Shown in pieces: positions 13,192 to 25,200 of a stretch of 64,000 nt of DNA. Every line of letters begins with the position of its first letter. Position 1 is the stretch's first letter. The notes under the pieces are model-generated. The model ran no database searches and was not told the origin of the DNA. It worked only from the letters and a program-made list of their open reading frames with translations. The stretch comes from Lytechinus variegatus (taxonomy: Eukaryota; Echinodermata; Echinoidea; Temnopleuroida; Toxopneustidae): the NCBI RefSeq assembly GCF_018143015.1, contig NC_054755.1, positions 9,355,124 through 9,419,123 on the forward strand. Direction: 5' to 3'. The position numbers and the translations under genes were made by a program.

Positions 13192-13349
13192 GGGCTCCGG
13201 AACACAAAGGTTTGCGATGAATAGCAAATATGAAAGAACACTTCTGATTGGTTCCTCGTCAGTATTTTGCGCCAAATGCGCATGTAACATTGATCTTTAT
13301 TGGTCAGTTCATTTAGCGATTGATCGCTAATCTTTGTGTTACGGAGCCC
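13192..13349. mobile_element. MITE with GGGCTCCG ... CGGAGCCC ends
   Basis: The 158-base element begins GGGCTCCGGAACACAAAGG and ends with the near-complement CTTTGTGTTACGGAGCCC. The interior also pairs (GCGATGAATAGC against GCGATTGATCGC). It resembles the elements at 14561-14687 and 55108-55237 in its ends. The target duplication is not clear. Confidence 0.75.
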
Positions 13350-13944
13350 TGAAAGTGTACGCGTACCTGTAAACTGTTGCCGTTTTGAGTATGACTTTAA
13401 ATAGTGATTTTATTCTTATAATTTCCGCTTTTATCATGTACCAATCTGAATTCACCCAAATGCTCTTCCTCCCAAAATACTTAGTTGTGCCTTTTTTATT
13501 TCATTTGTAAATTTCATGTATATTTCCTTTTGCATATATTTAATTTCCTAAAGAATTGTTTTTTGCTTCTATTTTTTTTCCTTATTCAATAGCATATTGC
13601 AAGGGTTATTATTATATTCTCATAAACCTGTTACATGTATGTACATTATTCGACATTTAAATTAAAACATAGGACCTATTTTAAGGATCCATATTTGCAT
13701 ATTTTAGAGATCGTTTCATTTCGAGTATTATGTTGTTTCTCTAGAAACCTCTTTCTAGTATGTAAAACTCTGCATCTTAGCATTTTCTGCTTTGTTAGGA
13801 AGTGGGTATGCCTAAAACATTCGGAATACTTTTTTATGTATGATACAATAAAGTGATTTTAATCTGAATTGTTACCGTCTCATTTTCCTTATTGTGTCTT
13901 CTGAGGGTAAATTGCCAATACGTACACACCCCACATGGTCTACT

Positions 13945-14275
13945 ATTTATTGTAATGCCATTCCGTCCATCAACATTTCGTTTAAAAACCAATTGGTCCA
14001 ATAACCATTTGGTCCAATCGTCACTTTGTCTAATCATTTCGTCTAATAACCAGTTGGTCTAATACCCATTTTCTTTTCATTTTGCACAATTAACACCAGT
14101 TTTATTAGACCAATGGTATGGACTAAATGGCTATTGGACCAACTGGATATTAGATGGAATGGCATTAGACTAAATGAAAGTAGACCATGTGGTGAGTAGA
14201 CGAACTGATGATAGACCAAATGGTAGTAGACGAGTTGGCAGTTGGATGACTTGGCATAAGACAAATTGGAAATAA
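13945..14275. repeat. 'GTCTAAT-ACCAGTTGGTC' inverted/tandem repeat, copy 1
   Basis: Short degenerate units built from GGTCCAATAACCATTTGGTC and its complement surround a central ACCCATTTTCTTTT-type spacer. The same arrangement recurs at 51186-51510, and looser units occur at 60495-60800. The whole can fold into a long imperfect hairpin. Non-coding. Confidence 0.75.
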
Positions 14276-14560
14276 ACCAGAGTACTGAAGCAATGCTGTC
14301 ACAATTTTTTCTCTTTTTTTTGCATTTCACCACTTTTATATTGTTTTGTTTTCTTGTAAGCACAATGAAATATACCTCCAATTGTATTTTTCATTTGTCT
14401 TTGGATACCATTTCTTGGCGGAGCATGATGAAAAAAAACATCCACAACACGAAATTAGTAAGAATCGGTCCATGGGGGCCCCCAAGATTGGCCGTAGCCA
14501 TGTTAATGTCTACTTGTTAGCCCCACTGAAACAAGTGCATATCAGCCTGGTTCCAATGCC

Positions 14561-14687
14561 GGGTCCCTTATCACAAAGGTTTGTGATTAATCGTACGCTT
14601 GATTTTCACAATTATACATTGCAGTCGGTGCTATCAATCTCAGAAAAATGTTCTACGATGATTGGTAAGCTTTGTGTTACGGGCCCC
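14561..14687. mobile_element. MITE, GGGTCCC/GGGCCCC-ended family, copy 1
   Basis: It starts GGGTCCCTTATCACAAAGG and ends TTTGTGTTACGGGCCCC. The interior shares CGCTTGATTTTCA and AAAATGTTCTA blocks with 55108-55237. The two are clearly one family about 40 kb apart. Confidence 0.75.
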
Positions 14688-14732
14688 AGGTTATACATCG
14701 GGCAACTTTATAGATTTCAATGGGGCATATCA

Positions 14733-15002
14733 GGGCCCCGTCTCACAAAGAGTTACGATAGATCCAATCAATTGTAACTCTATGGAAATCCATCAGTGCC
14801 ATAACATTTTCTACAGGAAATTTGCAAAATGTCCTTTGTAAACAAAGGAGAACCCACCAAATTGTCAAGATCAATTAATTTATGGATATACATTCATCTC
14901 TAGAAAATCTTTTGAACAAACATGCATAATAGATGTTGACGTTGCTGGCCGTCCATAGTTGAGATTGATCGGATCAATCGTAACTCTTTGTAAGACGGGG
15001 CC
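14733..15002. mobile_element. MITE with GGGCCCCGTCT ends
   Basis: A 270-base element with inverted ends. The left end reads GGCCCCGTCTCACAAAGAG; the right end, complemented, differs only at one position over that length. The complementarity continues inward through AGTTACGAT and the CCAATCAAT block. It is adjacent to the previous MITE. No open frame. Confidence 0.8.
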
Positions 15003-15169
15003 TATTCATACCTTGGCTCACCAAGTAACAAGTAAAATTTGGTGTGTGGAGTTTTTCACCATGCTCTACTGAAATACCTGTGAATTGGTCATAAAAATGC
15101 TAATGCACAAAAAGAAAACTGATAGTGTGCATTTTGGTACCAGAAACGATTAGAATAACAAACAGTACA

Positions 15170-15735
15170 AAATTACATCTTGTAGAATGAACTTTTTTCA
15201 ATGTGAACTTTATTATAGAAATAACATTGATCATCATGTTCATATGTACAGTTCAGCCGCCAGGACGGCACCTTAGATGGTTAAAGTAAGACACAATTCT
15301 CATTTCGTAAAATGAATTATATTGTGAACTTTATTACAGAAATAACATTGATGATCATATAATGTTCAACTGGCAGCATCGAGTCTTAAATGGTTAGCAT
15401 AACAATAACAGTAAGATACATGTACAATTCCATCTTGAAAATTGAATAATATCATGAACTTTAAAACAGAAATAACATTGATGATCATGATCATACAGTA
15501 TAAACTTTCAGCTGGCAGGATGGCACCTAAAATGGTTAGAATAACAATTACAATACAATCACAATATCATCTTGTGAAATGAATTATATTGTGATCTTTG
15601 TTACATAAATAACATTGTTCACCCGACAATCAAGCAGGCAGTACGACACCTTAATGGTTATATTAACAATAATAACAGTAGATCTCATAAAATGGGTTCT
15701 ATCATGAACTTTATTACAGTAATAACATTGATCAT
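15170..15735 (+). repeat. Tandem repeat, about 130-bp unit, abutting a SINE
   Basis: Five diverged units each carry TGAACTTTATTACAGAAAT followed by AACATTGATGATCAT, a CAGGATGGCACCTTA-like block and AATGGTTA-ATAACAATAA. The array stops at the 3' end of the minus-strand SINE at 15741, and the last unit runs into it. It may be amplified from the SINE tail. Confidence 0.75.
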
Positions 15736-15740
15736 TTTAT

Positions 15741-15941
15741 ACCGAGGTTTTACCCGACTGCTATGAAAGCATGAATGCCTGTGAGCAAGCAACCAGGGGA
15801 CCAATGGCTTAAGATCCTCTCTGAGGGACCTGGTAATGAGGATAAATGCCTTACCAAAGGGCACTAGTGCACCACTGGGGAATCGAACACGGGTCACCGG
15901 AATCCGAAACCCCCGCTCCACCGACTGAGCTATCGCGCCTC
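15741..15941 (-). repeat. tRNA-derived SINE, family A, full length
   Basis: On the minus strand the head reads as a decayed tRNA with box A TAGCTCAGTCGG and box B GTTCGATTCC. A SINE body follows (AAGGCATTTATCCTC, CTTAAGCCATTGGTCC, AGCAGTCGGG). I reject an active tRNA gene because the acceptor stem does not pair cleanly and the body is repeated at 4385-4475. Confidence 0.85.
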
Positions 15942-16243
15942 CTAATAGATCATTAGATCATCATTATCATATATATTGTTCAGAACAAAGTCTGTGCTTT
16001 GTCTCTGGGCAGGAATTCCACTACAAAGGCATGTTTCTTTCTGAGTGGCATTCCTGCATTTAGGATTCCAAGCCTATTGAGGAAATCAGGGAAAATCATT
16101 TTACTTTTTTTTCAGTCGAGGAGAGGAAAAGTCAGTGAATTTTGATTGGCCCCAAAATCGAAAGTAATTAGTCAGATTCTGTTACATTTTGTTTCGAGTC
16201 GATCTCTGTTGGCATAAGTTGAGGAATAATAATAATGCTATAT

Positions 16244-16507
16244 TTACCCAGGGTGGCCACTTCATTTCCGAAAACTGTTCTCCCAGCGGGCCCTGCTATT
16301 TTACCCCAACTGAGCTAGGCTACCTATTTGGGTGCACACAGCTTTTTGAAGTTATACTTCCTGCCAGAACCCATTTACCTCACCTGGGTCAAATGCAGCA
16401 CACAGGATGAATTCCTTGCTGAAGAAAACTACGCCATGGCTGGGATTTGAACCCACGACCCTCTGTTTCAAAGTTCAGAGACTAAACCACAGGGCCACGA
16501 TGCTCCA
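16244..16507 (-). repeat. tRNA-derived SINE, family B, copy 1
   Basis: The minus strand begins with a tRNA-like head (CCTGTGGTTTAGTCTCTGAA; box B GGTTCAAATCCC). A body follows with GCCATGGCGTAGTTTTCTTC, a CCCAGGTGAGGTAAATGGG block and AAAGCTGTGTGC. It matches 46017-46283 closely. Confidence 0.85.
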
Positions 16508-16674
16508 CGAAAGGAAAGGATTGTTATAAAGGGCAGAAGGCTAGTTTTGAATTACAGTGCTCCAGACCTACTGCAAATAGTTAACTGCAACATGTGAAAC
16601 TGGAACTAACTGAAATAATTACCATGGAATTTGAGACTTCACCAGGGAAAAAAAATTGGTGTATTTTGTTGTCT

Positions 16675-16843
16675 GGTGGGTGTTTCATAAAGCTGTTTGT
16701 AAGTTTAGAGCGAATTTAAGAACGACTGGGGATCCTTTCTTGTGGAAAATGGTATATTCATTGGCGATGGTTAAACGCGTAAGAAAGGTTCACCAGTTAT
16801 TCTTAGTCGCTCTTAACTTATGAACATCTTTATGAAACGGCAT
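16675..16843. mobile_element. MITE 'GTGGGTGTTTCATAAAG', copy 1
   Basis: The 169-base element has imperfect inverted ends (TGTTTCATAAAGCTGTTTG against GAACATCTTTATGAAACGG). An internal pair is AACGACTGGGGATCCTTTC against GAAAGGTTCACCAGTT. A second copy is at 50222-50405. Confidence 0.75.
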
Positions 16844-19290
16844 CCTGGAAATGTTGGGAACCCAGATTGTGGTCATTGATGAATGCGAGGATTAGTGATG
16901 AAAAGACGCTGCAGGATTTCAGAGCGAAAGACGCTGCTCTGGCTTGTAGTAAGGGGCCTATACATTAGCACCATAATACAGTCTACATGTTGATTTAAGT
17001 ACTTTTTTGCTCAATTTATAAGTACAATACAATGCTTGTTTCAACATTTCAACTAGTGATAACATGATATAAAGTTGACAAAAACAAGGGCAACCAGGTC
17101 AATCTAAATGACAATCATGATTTAATGATTTTCTAGAAAGCTTAAATACAGATGAACTAGGACTTGTTGCATAATATAAGTGAGTTTGTCATAATGGCAA
17201 AGAAAGACTAAACTAGACAATTGAACAAAACTTAGTTGAGGACTTATGGCCCCAAAATGCACATCAAACTGGGAAGCAGAATGGTTTTCTGTTTACTTTT
17301 TTTTCAATAAATGAATAATCATTTCATTCATGAACTAGGACAATTGTGAAAATTTCCTATTTTTTTTTAAAGAAATGGCAGCCAGACATTCACATTAAAT
17401 AATACTGCCTACTAAAAAACTCCAATAAAAAAATATAAGATACAAAATTGAATGTAAAAAAAAAGAGTAGAGTAATAAGCGGATGGATATAAGTTTGAGC
17501 ATGATCGGACAAACATAAAAATATTAAAAAGTTGTAAAGAATTATCATTTACAGACTACAGTGAGAACAATATCAATCCAAATTTCTTTGGCATACCATG
17601 CTATTAGAATGAAAAGTAATCACTAAATTATGAGTTCTAACATACACAAAAACTTAAAATAAGCCACTGTTGTCTCACAGTGTTGAGATGCCGTACCCGT
17701 ATTTAGTCAATTTTGGCCTCATAGGTTGTGCAAGACTTCAAAGGAAAATTCAAATGTTGTGGCACTACGTGTTTCTTTGTGAATTTAAGAAAAAATGCCA
17801 CATATGTTACATTGATTAATTTTACCCCCTGTCCTTTTAAGAGTTGAGTTGGCAATTTAACAGACACGATTCCTTTGTAAAAATGCCATTTGATGGCATA
17901 AGTAACAACATAATACTGCTATGATGGAAGACACGTTAAAAATATATCACAAAGATGAAAACTGTAACATAACATAATACATGAACTGTAGACAGGTACC
18001 AAAAATGAATGAACACTTTATACATGTATTTACAATACATTCATGAACAAACTGATGATGAACTGCTACAATTTATGAGATGTGCAATGAATGAAGATAG
18101 TACTCAAATATTGATTTTCTTCTTTCCGATACTGTTTATGATAGAAAATAGAATTCCACCACCAATAACAACGTCTGAAGCCAAGAATTTGTAAAAACAC
18201 AACTATACAAATAGTAGCCTATAACATAGATTGGCTAGGTAGTGTTTCATAAAACTGATTGTAAGTAATTAATGACTCGACATGCAACTGGTTATATCAA
18301 ATACAGGTAACTCTGCCTAAAGTCAGCCTTTCAAAAGTTGAAGCGACTTTTCAGACCAGATTATTCAAAATATGTGATACACACCTCCCTCGAAAAAAAA
18401 TTCTCTTATACCAAATAGATTTCAGATTCACATATGATCTACAACCTATACATGTGTCTACTTGTGATCACGCGTGTATGGGTGTTGTCGTGAGGTCCAA
18501 AGACAGGCGAGTCCTGATTTTCATGCATGAAATATTACTTCTTTTTTTTTTATAGAATTACCCTTCTTTTAATGATTCATCATATCATTATAATGATTAT
18601 TATTCATTTATTGAATAGTCAAGATAAACATATTGTCAAATATTATGTTAATTGAAATCAATGATAATATGAGTAAGTAGCAAATAGTTAATAGTCATGA
18701 TCTGTTTCAGAATCCATGATCCCCCCCCCTAAAAAAATGGACCATAGTGCTGCCTCTTAGTCACTTCTTAGTCTATATGCAGGCACAACTATCAAGATCA
18801 ATGATTTCGGGAGTTTTCAATTCTCAGCTGACCAAATATTGTCATAAAACAAAATGATACATGTGTATGTATGAAGTTCTTTCTTTTCTTTTTTTTGTGT
18901 CTTCTATATGTTTAAATCATTATATTACTTTTTATGTACGATAGGCTCAGCAGAAGTTGACTTTCCAAATTTGAATGTTCAATAATCACCCAGAAGCATT
19001 ATTTTAGACTAAAATATGCAAAATAACATCTTAAAGTTGACTTCTGTCCAAGTCGAAGACATTTCTGCAGTCCCAGTAGATTTGCCTTGGGCAAAGTCAT
19101 CTGTACCTATCTTTTACCAAAAATTGATAGAAAAAGATTAAAATAATTTAAACCAGTAGGTTCTCACACTGATATGTGTGCCAATGAATACAATAACTTG
19201 CTCGTAGCACATACCCATATTAGGGAGGGGGGGGGAACAACCCTAAGACCTGTCTGGAAATGTTCTTGGTATTATGTTCTGCAATCTAAC
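16844..19290. other. Non-coding stretch, includes 3' UTR of the minus-strand gene
   Basis: No gene is visible. On the minus strand an AATAAA lies at 18607-18612, about 680 bases after the stop at 19291, and is the best poly(A) candidate for that gene. Short copies of a dispersed AACTCTGCCTAA/AGTCGAC-type sequence occur near 18300-18350 and 19030-19100. Confidence 0.4.
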
Positions 19291-22200
19291 CTAGCTTGTA
19301 TGGCTTTCAACCAGATGTGCCTGGAGTTCCTTTACGTTATTGAATGGTTTATCACACAACATGCAAGAGACAGGACTACTGCTTTTGTCCACTTCTTCAG
19401 ATGCTTCTGCCTTGGCAGATGCCTTTGGTGATTCTTCGGATGCAAATGCAACATGAGGTGAGACATTGGCATTGGTTTGTGCGTTAACCGCACTAGAACG
19501 TACATGCTCATTACTGTGGTCGACGGATCTACTTTTAACTTGAGAAAAGCCTTTGGTTCCAAGAGTTTGGTGATCCTTGACATTGGGTGGTAAAGTGATT
19601 TTCCAAGCATCCAGATTTCCTGGACGTTCAGACTCAGAGGCACACTGTTCATGTGTCGACACTTTTGGTGTGCTCTGACCGACATTGGCACATGATGATG
19701 CTGCTCCGACACTTGCTTGCCCACATCCTCTGGAAGGATCAACATTCGAAGTGCTTGAGGACTGAAGAGCAGTCAAAGATTTGCTCTTCATCTTCTTAGC
19801 CTGGTTATACCCTATTCCGGGAATGACATTTACTGGTCTTTTTCTGAATAGCTCTAGTCTATTTCCCCTGTTGGAATCCACATCCAGTGCCCTTACAGAT
19901 CCAGGAGCGGAGTAAGGTTTGTTTTGCATTGTAGGAAGAGGATCCAGGACATTGGGACCGAAGGATACTATTGTGAAATCCCTTTGTCTGAATCCCTTGT
20001 CAGGATCCAGACCTTGTATGCTCGCAGATCCATGCACAGAACAAGGTTTGTTACTCATCACTTTTGGATGGCTGTGCCCCGCACTTGAAGCTACAGGTAC
20101 TTGTATAGAACGCTCTTGTCCAACTCTGGTGCTAAGATCCATAACAGGAACACTTACAGTCTGAGGAACAGTACAAGATTTGTTATTCATATTAAGATGT
20201 TGATACCCTGAATTGGAAGCCACAAGTGCCTCTGTGAAATGCTCCTGTCTAATCCCCTCACAAGGATCCAGACTCTGAGCACTGACAGATCCAGGAAGAA
20301 CGGAGGGTGTGTTATTCAATTCTTTGTTAAGGAGGTCCGTGATAGAGGGACATACAGAAGACATTGACAGATGCTCTTGTGCCTTTTCCTTGCCATAACC
20401 AAGACCATGCACATCTATGGATCTAGGATCAGCAGTAGATTTGTCTTCCATATGCCCTACATCGGGAGATACAGGTACTGTTGAGAAACGCTTGCTTCCA
20501 CATTCCTGGTAAGGAGTAGTGAAGGATGTCTCCGGTATCATTGAAGTCTGGTGATGTCTCACATGCTTTCTGGAAGCTTCAGGTAGTGTTGCCAAGCATT
20601 GTTGTCCAGTTCGCTCACTGGGATCCAGACCCAGTACACTTACAGGTCTCAGAGCAGTATAAGGTTCATTACTGCTCACAGCAGATTGGTGGTATCCTAC
20701 ACCAGGGACTACAGGTGCCTCTGTAAAACATTCTTGTCCCCTTCCCTTGGTGGGATCGAAACTCGGTACACTTACCGATCCAGGGGCAGTGCAAGGTTTA
20801 TTTGTCATCGCATTAGCATAGTGATACCTTGAACTGGCAGAGGCAGTTACAGGTACTGATATAGAATGCACTTGTCCATTCCCACTGTTCATATTCAAAC
20901 CAAATACATTTGCAGTTGTAGGGGCTACATAAGGTTTGTTATTTATCACTGTAGTCTGATGATGCCCTACATGTCTATTGGAAGCTGTAGGTTCCATAGT
21001 GAAATGCTCCTGTCGAACTCCCCTAGGGTTCACATCTGTAACACTTAAAGATCCAGGAACAGTATATGATTTGACATTCATCAGAGTTGGATGGTGATAC
21101 CCTACATCGGAAGCCCTAGGTGCTGTCATAGAAGCCTTGTGACTAATCCCCTTGTAAGTATCTTGACTCTGTACACTCATGGGTCCAGGACCAGACTGGG
21201 TTTTCCCTTTCATCAGTGCAGCCTTGGCAAACCCAGAGGTAGATGATGCAGGCACCAACACAAAGTCTCCCCTTCTCTTGCCAAGATCCAGACCAATGGA
21301 CCCTGGAACAGTCGAAGGATTCTGTGTCACTTCTCCGGGCTGGCTACGTCCTGGACTGTTAGACTCATAGAACAACTTTGGCCCTGCTTGTCCAATCCCT
21401 TGACTGGAATCGAGTCTACTCGTGCTTAGGGATATAGGAGTATACAGAGGTCGGACATGAAGCACTGGAGCTTGACCGGTAGTAGATCTAGGGACCGCAG
21501 TGGATTCACCAGATGTTGTTGGTTGATAGACAAGCACTGCATTGCCTGGGGTAAGTGGTACCAAATTAACTTGAAGATTACTACTGGCTTTTGATGCCTT
21601 TTCCTGGTTGTTCCCCATCTGAAGCACATAAAGTTGTTTACCAGAGAGTACAGAGTCTGCTGAGTCTAGTCCGATAACCTTGCCACTTTCATCCACAATG
21701 AGCTTTGACCCTTTGTTGACCATATTCGTTGTTTCAGCTAGGCCATTCTTTAAGTAATGGAGGGTTGAAGGACTATATCTGGCCTTACTGTTGCTTTCCT
21801 TTTCCCTATCCTTTTTCTTCTCCTTTTTCTTTTTCTTTTTCTTCTCCTTATTCTTTTTTTTTTCCTTCTTTTGCTTTTTAGCTGAGGAACTATCTGTCCG
21901 TCCTTTCCTCATTTCGGGTGGAGGGTCATCATTCTTTCTTTTTGCAGCTGTCTTTGATTTTTCCGCAGTGCAATTGCACAGTTTCTTCCTTGGGCAGGCA
22001 CAAGATGGGTTTACCTTTTCACCTGAAAAGAAAGAGAAAAGACAATTGAATATTTCATAAATAAAATTCACTGAAATTTCTGTGTTTAGTAACACTTTCA
22101 ATGATCTAATGATAAGCAATTATTCCGACTCATTGCAGAAGTATGAGTAACCTATGCTTTCTTCCTATAAATAAATTTGTACGGTTGCTTTAGGGGAAAG

Positions 22201-25200
22201 GATTATATAACAAAGTCTATCTTACAACAAATCTCTGTGAAATTAAAACAAGTTGAGCGCCTCTGGCAGTCTTGCCTGCATTACATGATTCAATATAGCA
22301 GCAGTGCTGACTTTAAAAATGACTACAAATAATTATTCACAAAAAACACCATTGCTACTACGTTCATTGACCCTAAATGACATTTCACCTTGATCAAGAG
22401 ACCAACGTCTTGTGCAAGATGAGCAATGATAATGGATTACCCTTATGTCCACACTTCATTAACTATATCCATAAACTTTTAAAGTTATGATGGCAATTCA
22501 ACAATTACCTACAACATGGCCAAAGTTCGTCGATCTTGGTCAAGTGACCTGAAACTAATACAGGATGTTCAGTGATACTTGATTACACTTATGTCAAAGT
22601 TTTATGAACTAGATTCATAAACATTCAAAGTTATGATGGTAATTCAACAAGCACAACCAATACGACCATAGTTAATTTACATTAAATAACCTTTGACCTT
22701 GGTCATGTGACCTGAAACTCGCACAGGATGTGCAGCGATACTTGATTACTCTTATGTCCAAGTTTTATGAACTAGCTCCATAAATATTGTTATATTATTA
22801 AAAGTTATGATGGGAATCCAACAAATACCCCAAACATACCCAAAGTTCATTGATCCTAAATGACTTTTGACCTTGGTCATGTGACCTGAAACTCAGGTAG
22901 GATGTTAAGTTATACTTGATTACCCTCATGTCCAAGTTTCATGAACTAGGTCCATATACTTTCTAAGTTATGATGACATTTCTAAAACTTAACCTTGATA
23001 AAGATTTCAATGTTGATGACGCCGCTGATGGAAAAGCAGCAATTTGTAGATTATGCCACAGATGATATACGAGGTTGATGGCCATGATCCTGAACACCTC
23101 CCATGATCTACCAAAATATCAAGCCCTAATAATGTCAATACACACAATTCTGGGGGAACTACTGAAGATGGAATGGAGCAAATGGCATGAAATATTCAGT
23201 TCATTACCTAGGCACCCTTTATCCTTCTTCTTTGGCATGTCCTCCAGCCACCTTTTATCATCATCTTCCTTCACACTCTCAGGTTGCTTCACTGAGGAGT
23301 CACCGATTACATCTTGCCCCAAAAAAGCATGTATCTGATGTGGCGCCCCGGCGCAATTCCCGTCCGAGCACCACGTTCCCTCCTCCATCTTCTCCTGGAA
23401 TGCATCGATGGGGTTCCGCCGTCTGAACTCTGCATGCAGCTGCGTCTTCAGCTTCCGTACATTCTCCACAGCGCTGTTGAAGTATACGGTATGAACACGC
23501 GTGTCTATTGGCGTATCCTTCGCAACAGCGTCCCATTCAATATTGGTGCAGAGTTTTGGTCTCCCTTCCTCCCATAGTCTAGTGGAATACGTAGGGGGCA
23601 ATTTGCACTGAACCTCAAGCACGGTGAGTCGTCCCAACAAAACCCTATTTTCGTGTATCAGCCAGTACCTTTCAGCCTCTAAATTGTTGTTTTCAATCTT
23701 CAAGTTCTGCAAAAAAAAATCAATAAATCAAGACTTTTAACTCTTCATGCATTAGGTTCGCATTATTGCACATCCGTAGGCATGTTTCGTTCGCATTTTT
23801 GCACAACCACACATTTCCCATAGACGTCCCCTGTCCCATTGTTTTTCGACCAATTGCATGCCCCGGATCGTGCCTAGCTACAATGTATAGCCTGGCGTTT
23901 TTGTATGCTGTACATGCGTACCGATCGATCGATCGCGCGTGCGACATTAGTTTAGCGTTCGACGGATTATCGCAGTTTACAAATTACAGAATCGTTGAGT
24001 TTTCCCCAAAAATCAATACATCCTGATCACAGCCAGGAAGTTCATTGAAAAAGGAGAGGATAAAATCAATAAAACCCTCCTCACAAACAATACCATGGCC
24101 AGGTTTATTGTTAGGAGTCTGTGACTCATGGCACGAATGTGAATGAGACCCAAAAATAATGCAACACACAGGGGGTTTACAGGTGAACACATGAAGAGTT
24201 AACCAACTCATATTGAATGGTTCCCAAGGTCAAAGGTTAGTGGTAGATTGAAACGGATTTGGTAAAATACTATTTCAGGGGACTGTGGTTTAGTGCACAA
24301 TAGTCCGCCCCTCCCAACTATTGTGCCTTATTTTTCTGGATCTGTGCCTGAATGGGGGTTACAAAATCAATGGTCAAAATTCATTGACCATAAATGACCT
24401 TTGACCTTGGTCACGTGACCTAAAACTCATAAATGATACTTGATCACCCTGATGTTCGTGTGTCATGAAATAGCTCCATATACTTTCCAAATTATGACAT
24501 TTCCAAAACTTAACCTTGATTAAGATTCCGATGTTAACAATCACCATTGGAAAAGCAGTGCTTTTGTCTTGCTCTTGCTACACGGCAAGAAAAACTAGCA
24601 TATCAATGATGTGGAGCTCATCCGGCATCTCACAACAAAATTTAACACAATTTTAATTTCAGCCCAGTTGACACTGAAGTGAATTATATTGGTGACATAA
24701 ATTGAGGATATAGAATTGAAATTGATGAAGAAATGGCATTTTTTGTGATCTATGAATAAATTTCATATAAATTAAGCATAAATAACTTTCTAGTCAAAAT
24801 TCTTAACTCTGTGTAGAACCTTGGAAAACCTCATGTAGCTCTCAGATGGAACAAAAATAATCAAAATCAATTAACAAGTAAATAAGTAATTTTGGGGGAG
24901 TTTTGAAAATATATGAATAAATTAGCATATTTAATGAATTTCAAAATTCTGTGTTGAAATTTTGTATCACCACCTTGAGATATCATATTATTAAAGCAAA
25001 CAAAATTTAAATTGATCAACAAATGAAGAAGAATTTTTTTTTTGTGATTTATGAATAAATTTTGCATAAATTAGCAGTTTTCCAGACAAAATTTTGTGTA
25101 AAAGTTTGGTGAACCTTATGCAGCTCTACCAGATGGAAGAAAAAAAAATCAAAATCTGTCAACAAATAAATAAGAGGCATTTTCTGTGATTTAAGAATAA

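Noticed and set aside
14346..14777. 143-codon plus-strand frame
   Set aside because: It runs across a MITE and into the next one, has no recognisable domain, and no splice context.
15870..15941. Possible functional tRNA gene
   Set aside because: The boxes are good but the acceptor stem is poor and a repeated SINE body follows.
21791..22060. Phe/Ser-rich frame on the plus strand
   Set aside because: It is the antisense of the Lys-rich coding stretch of the bHLH-like gene.
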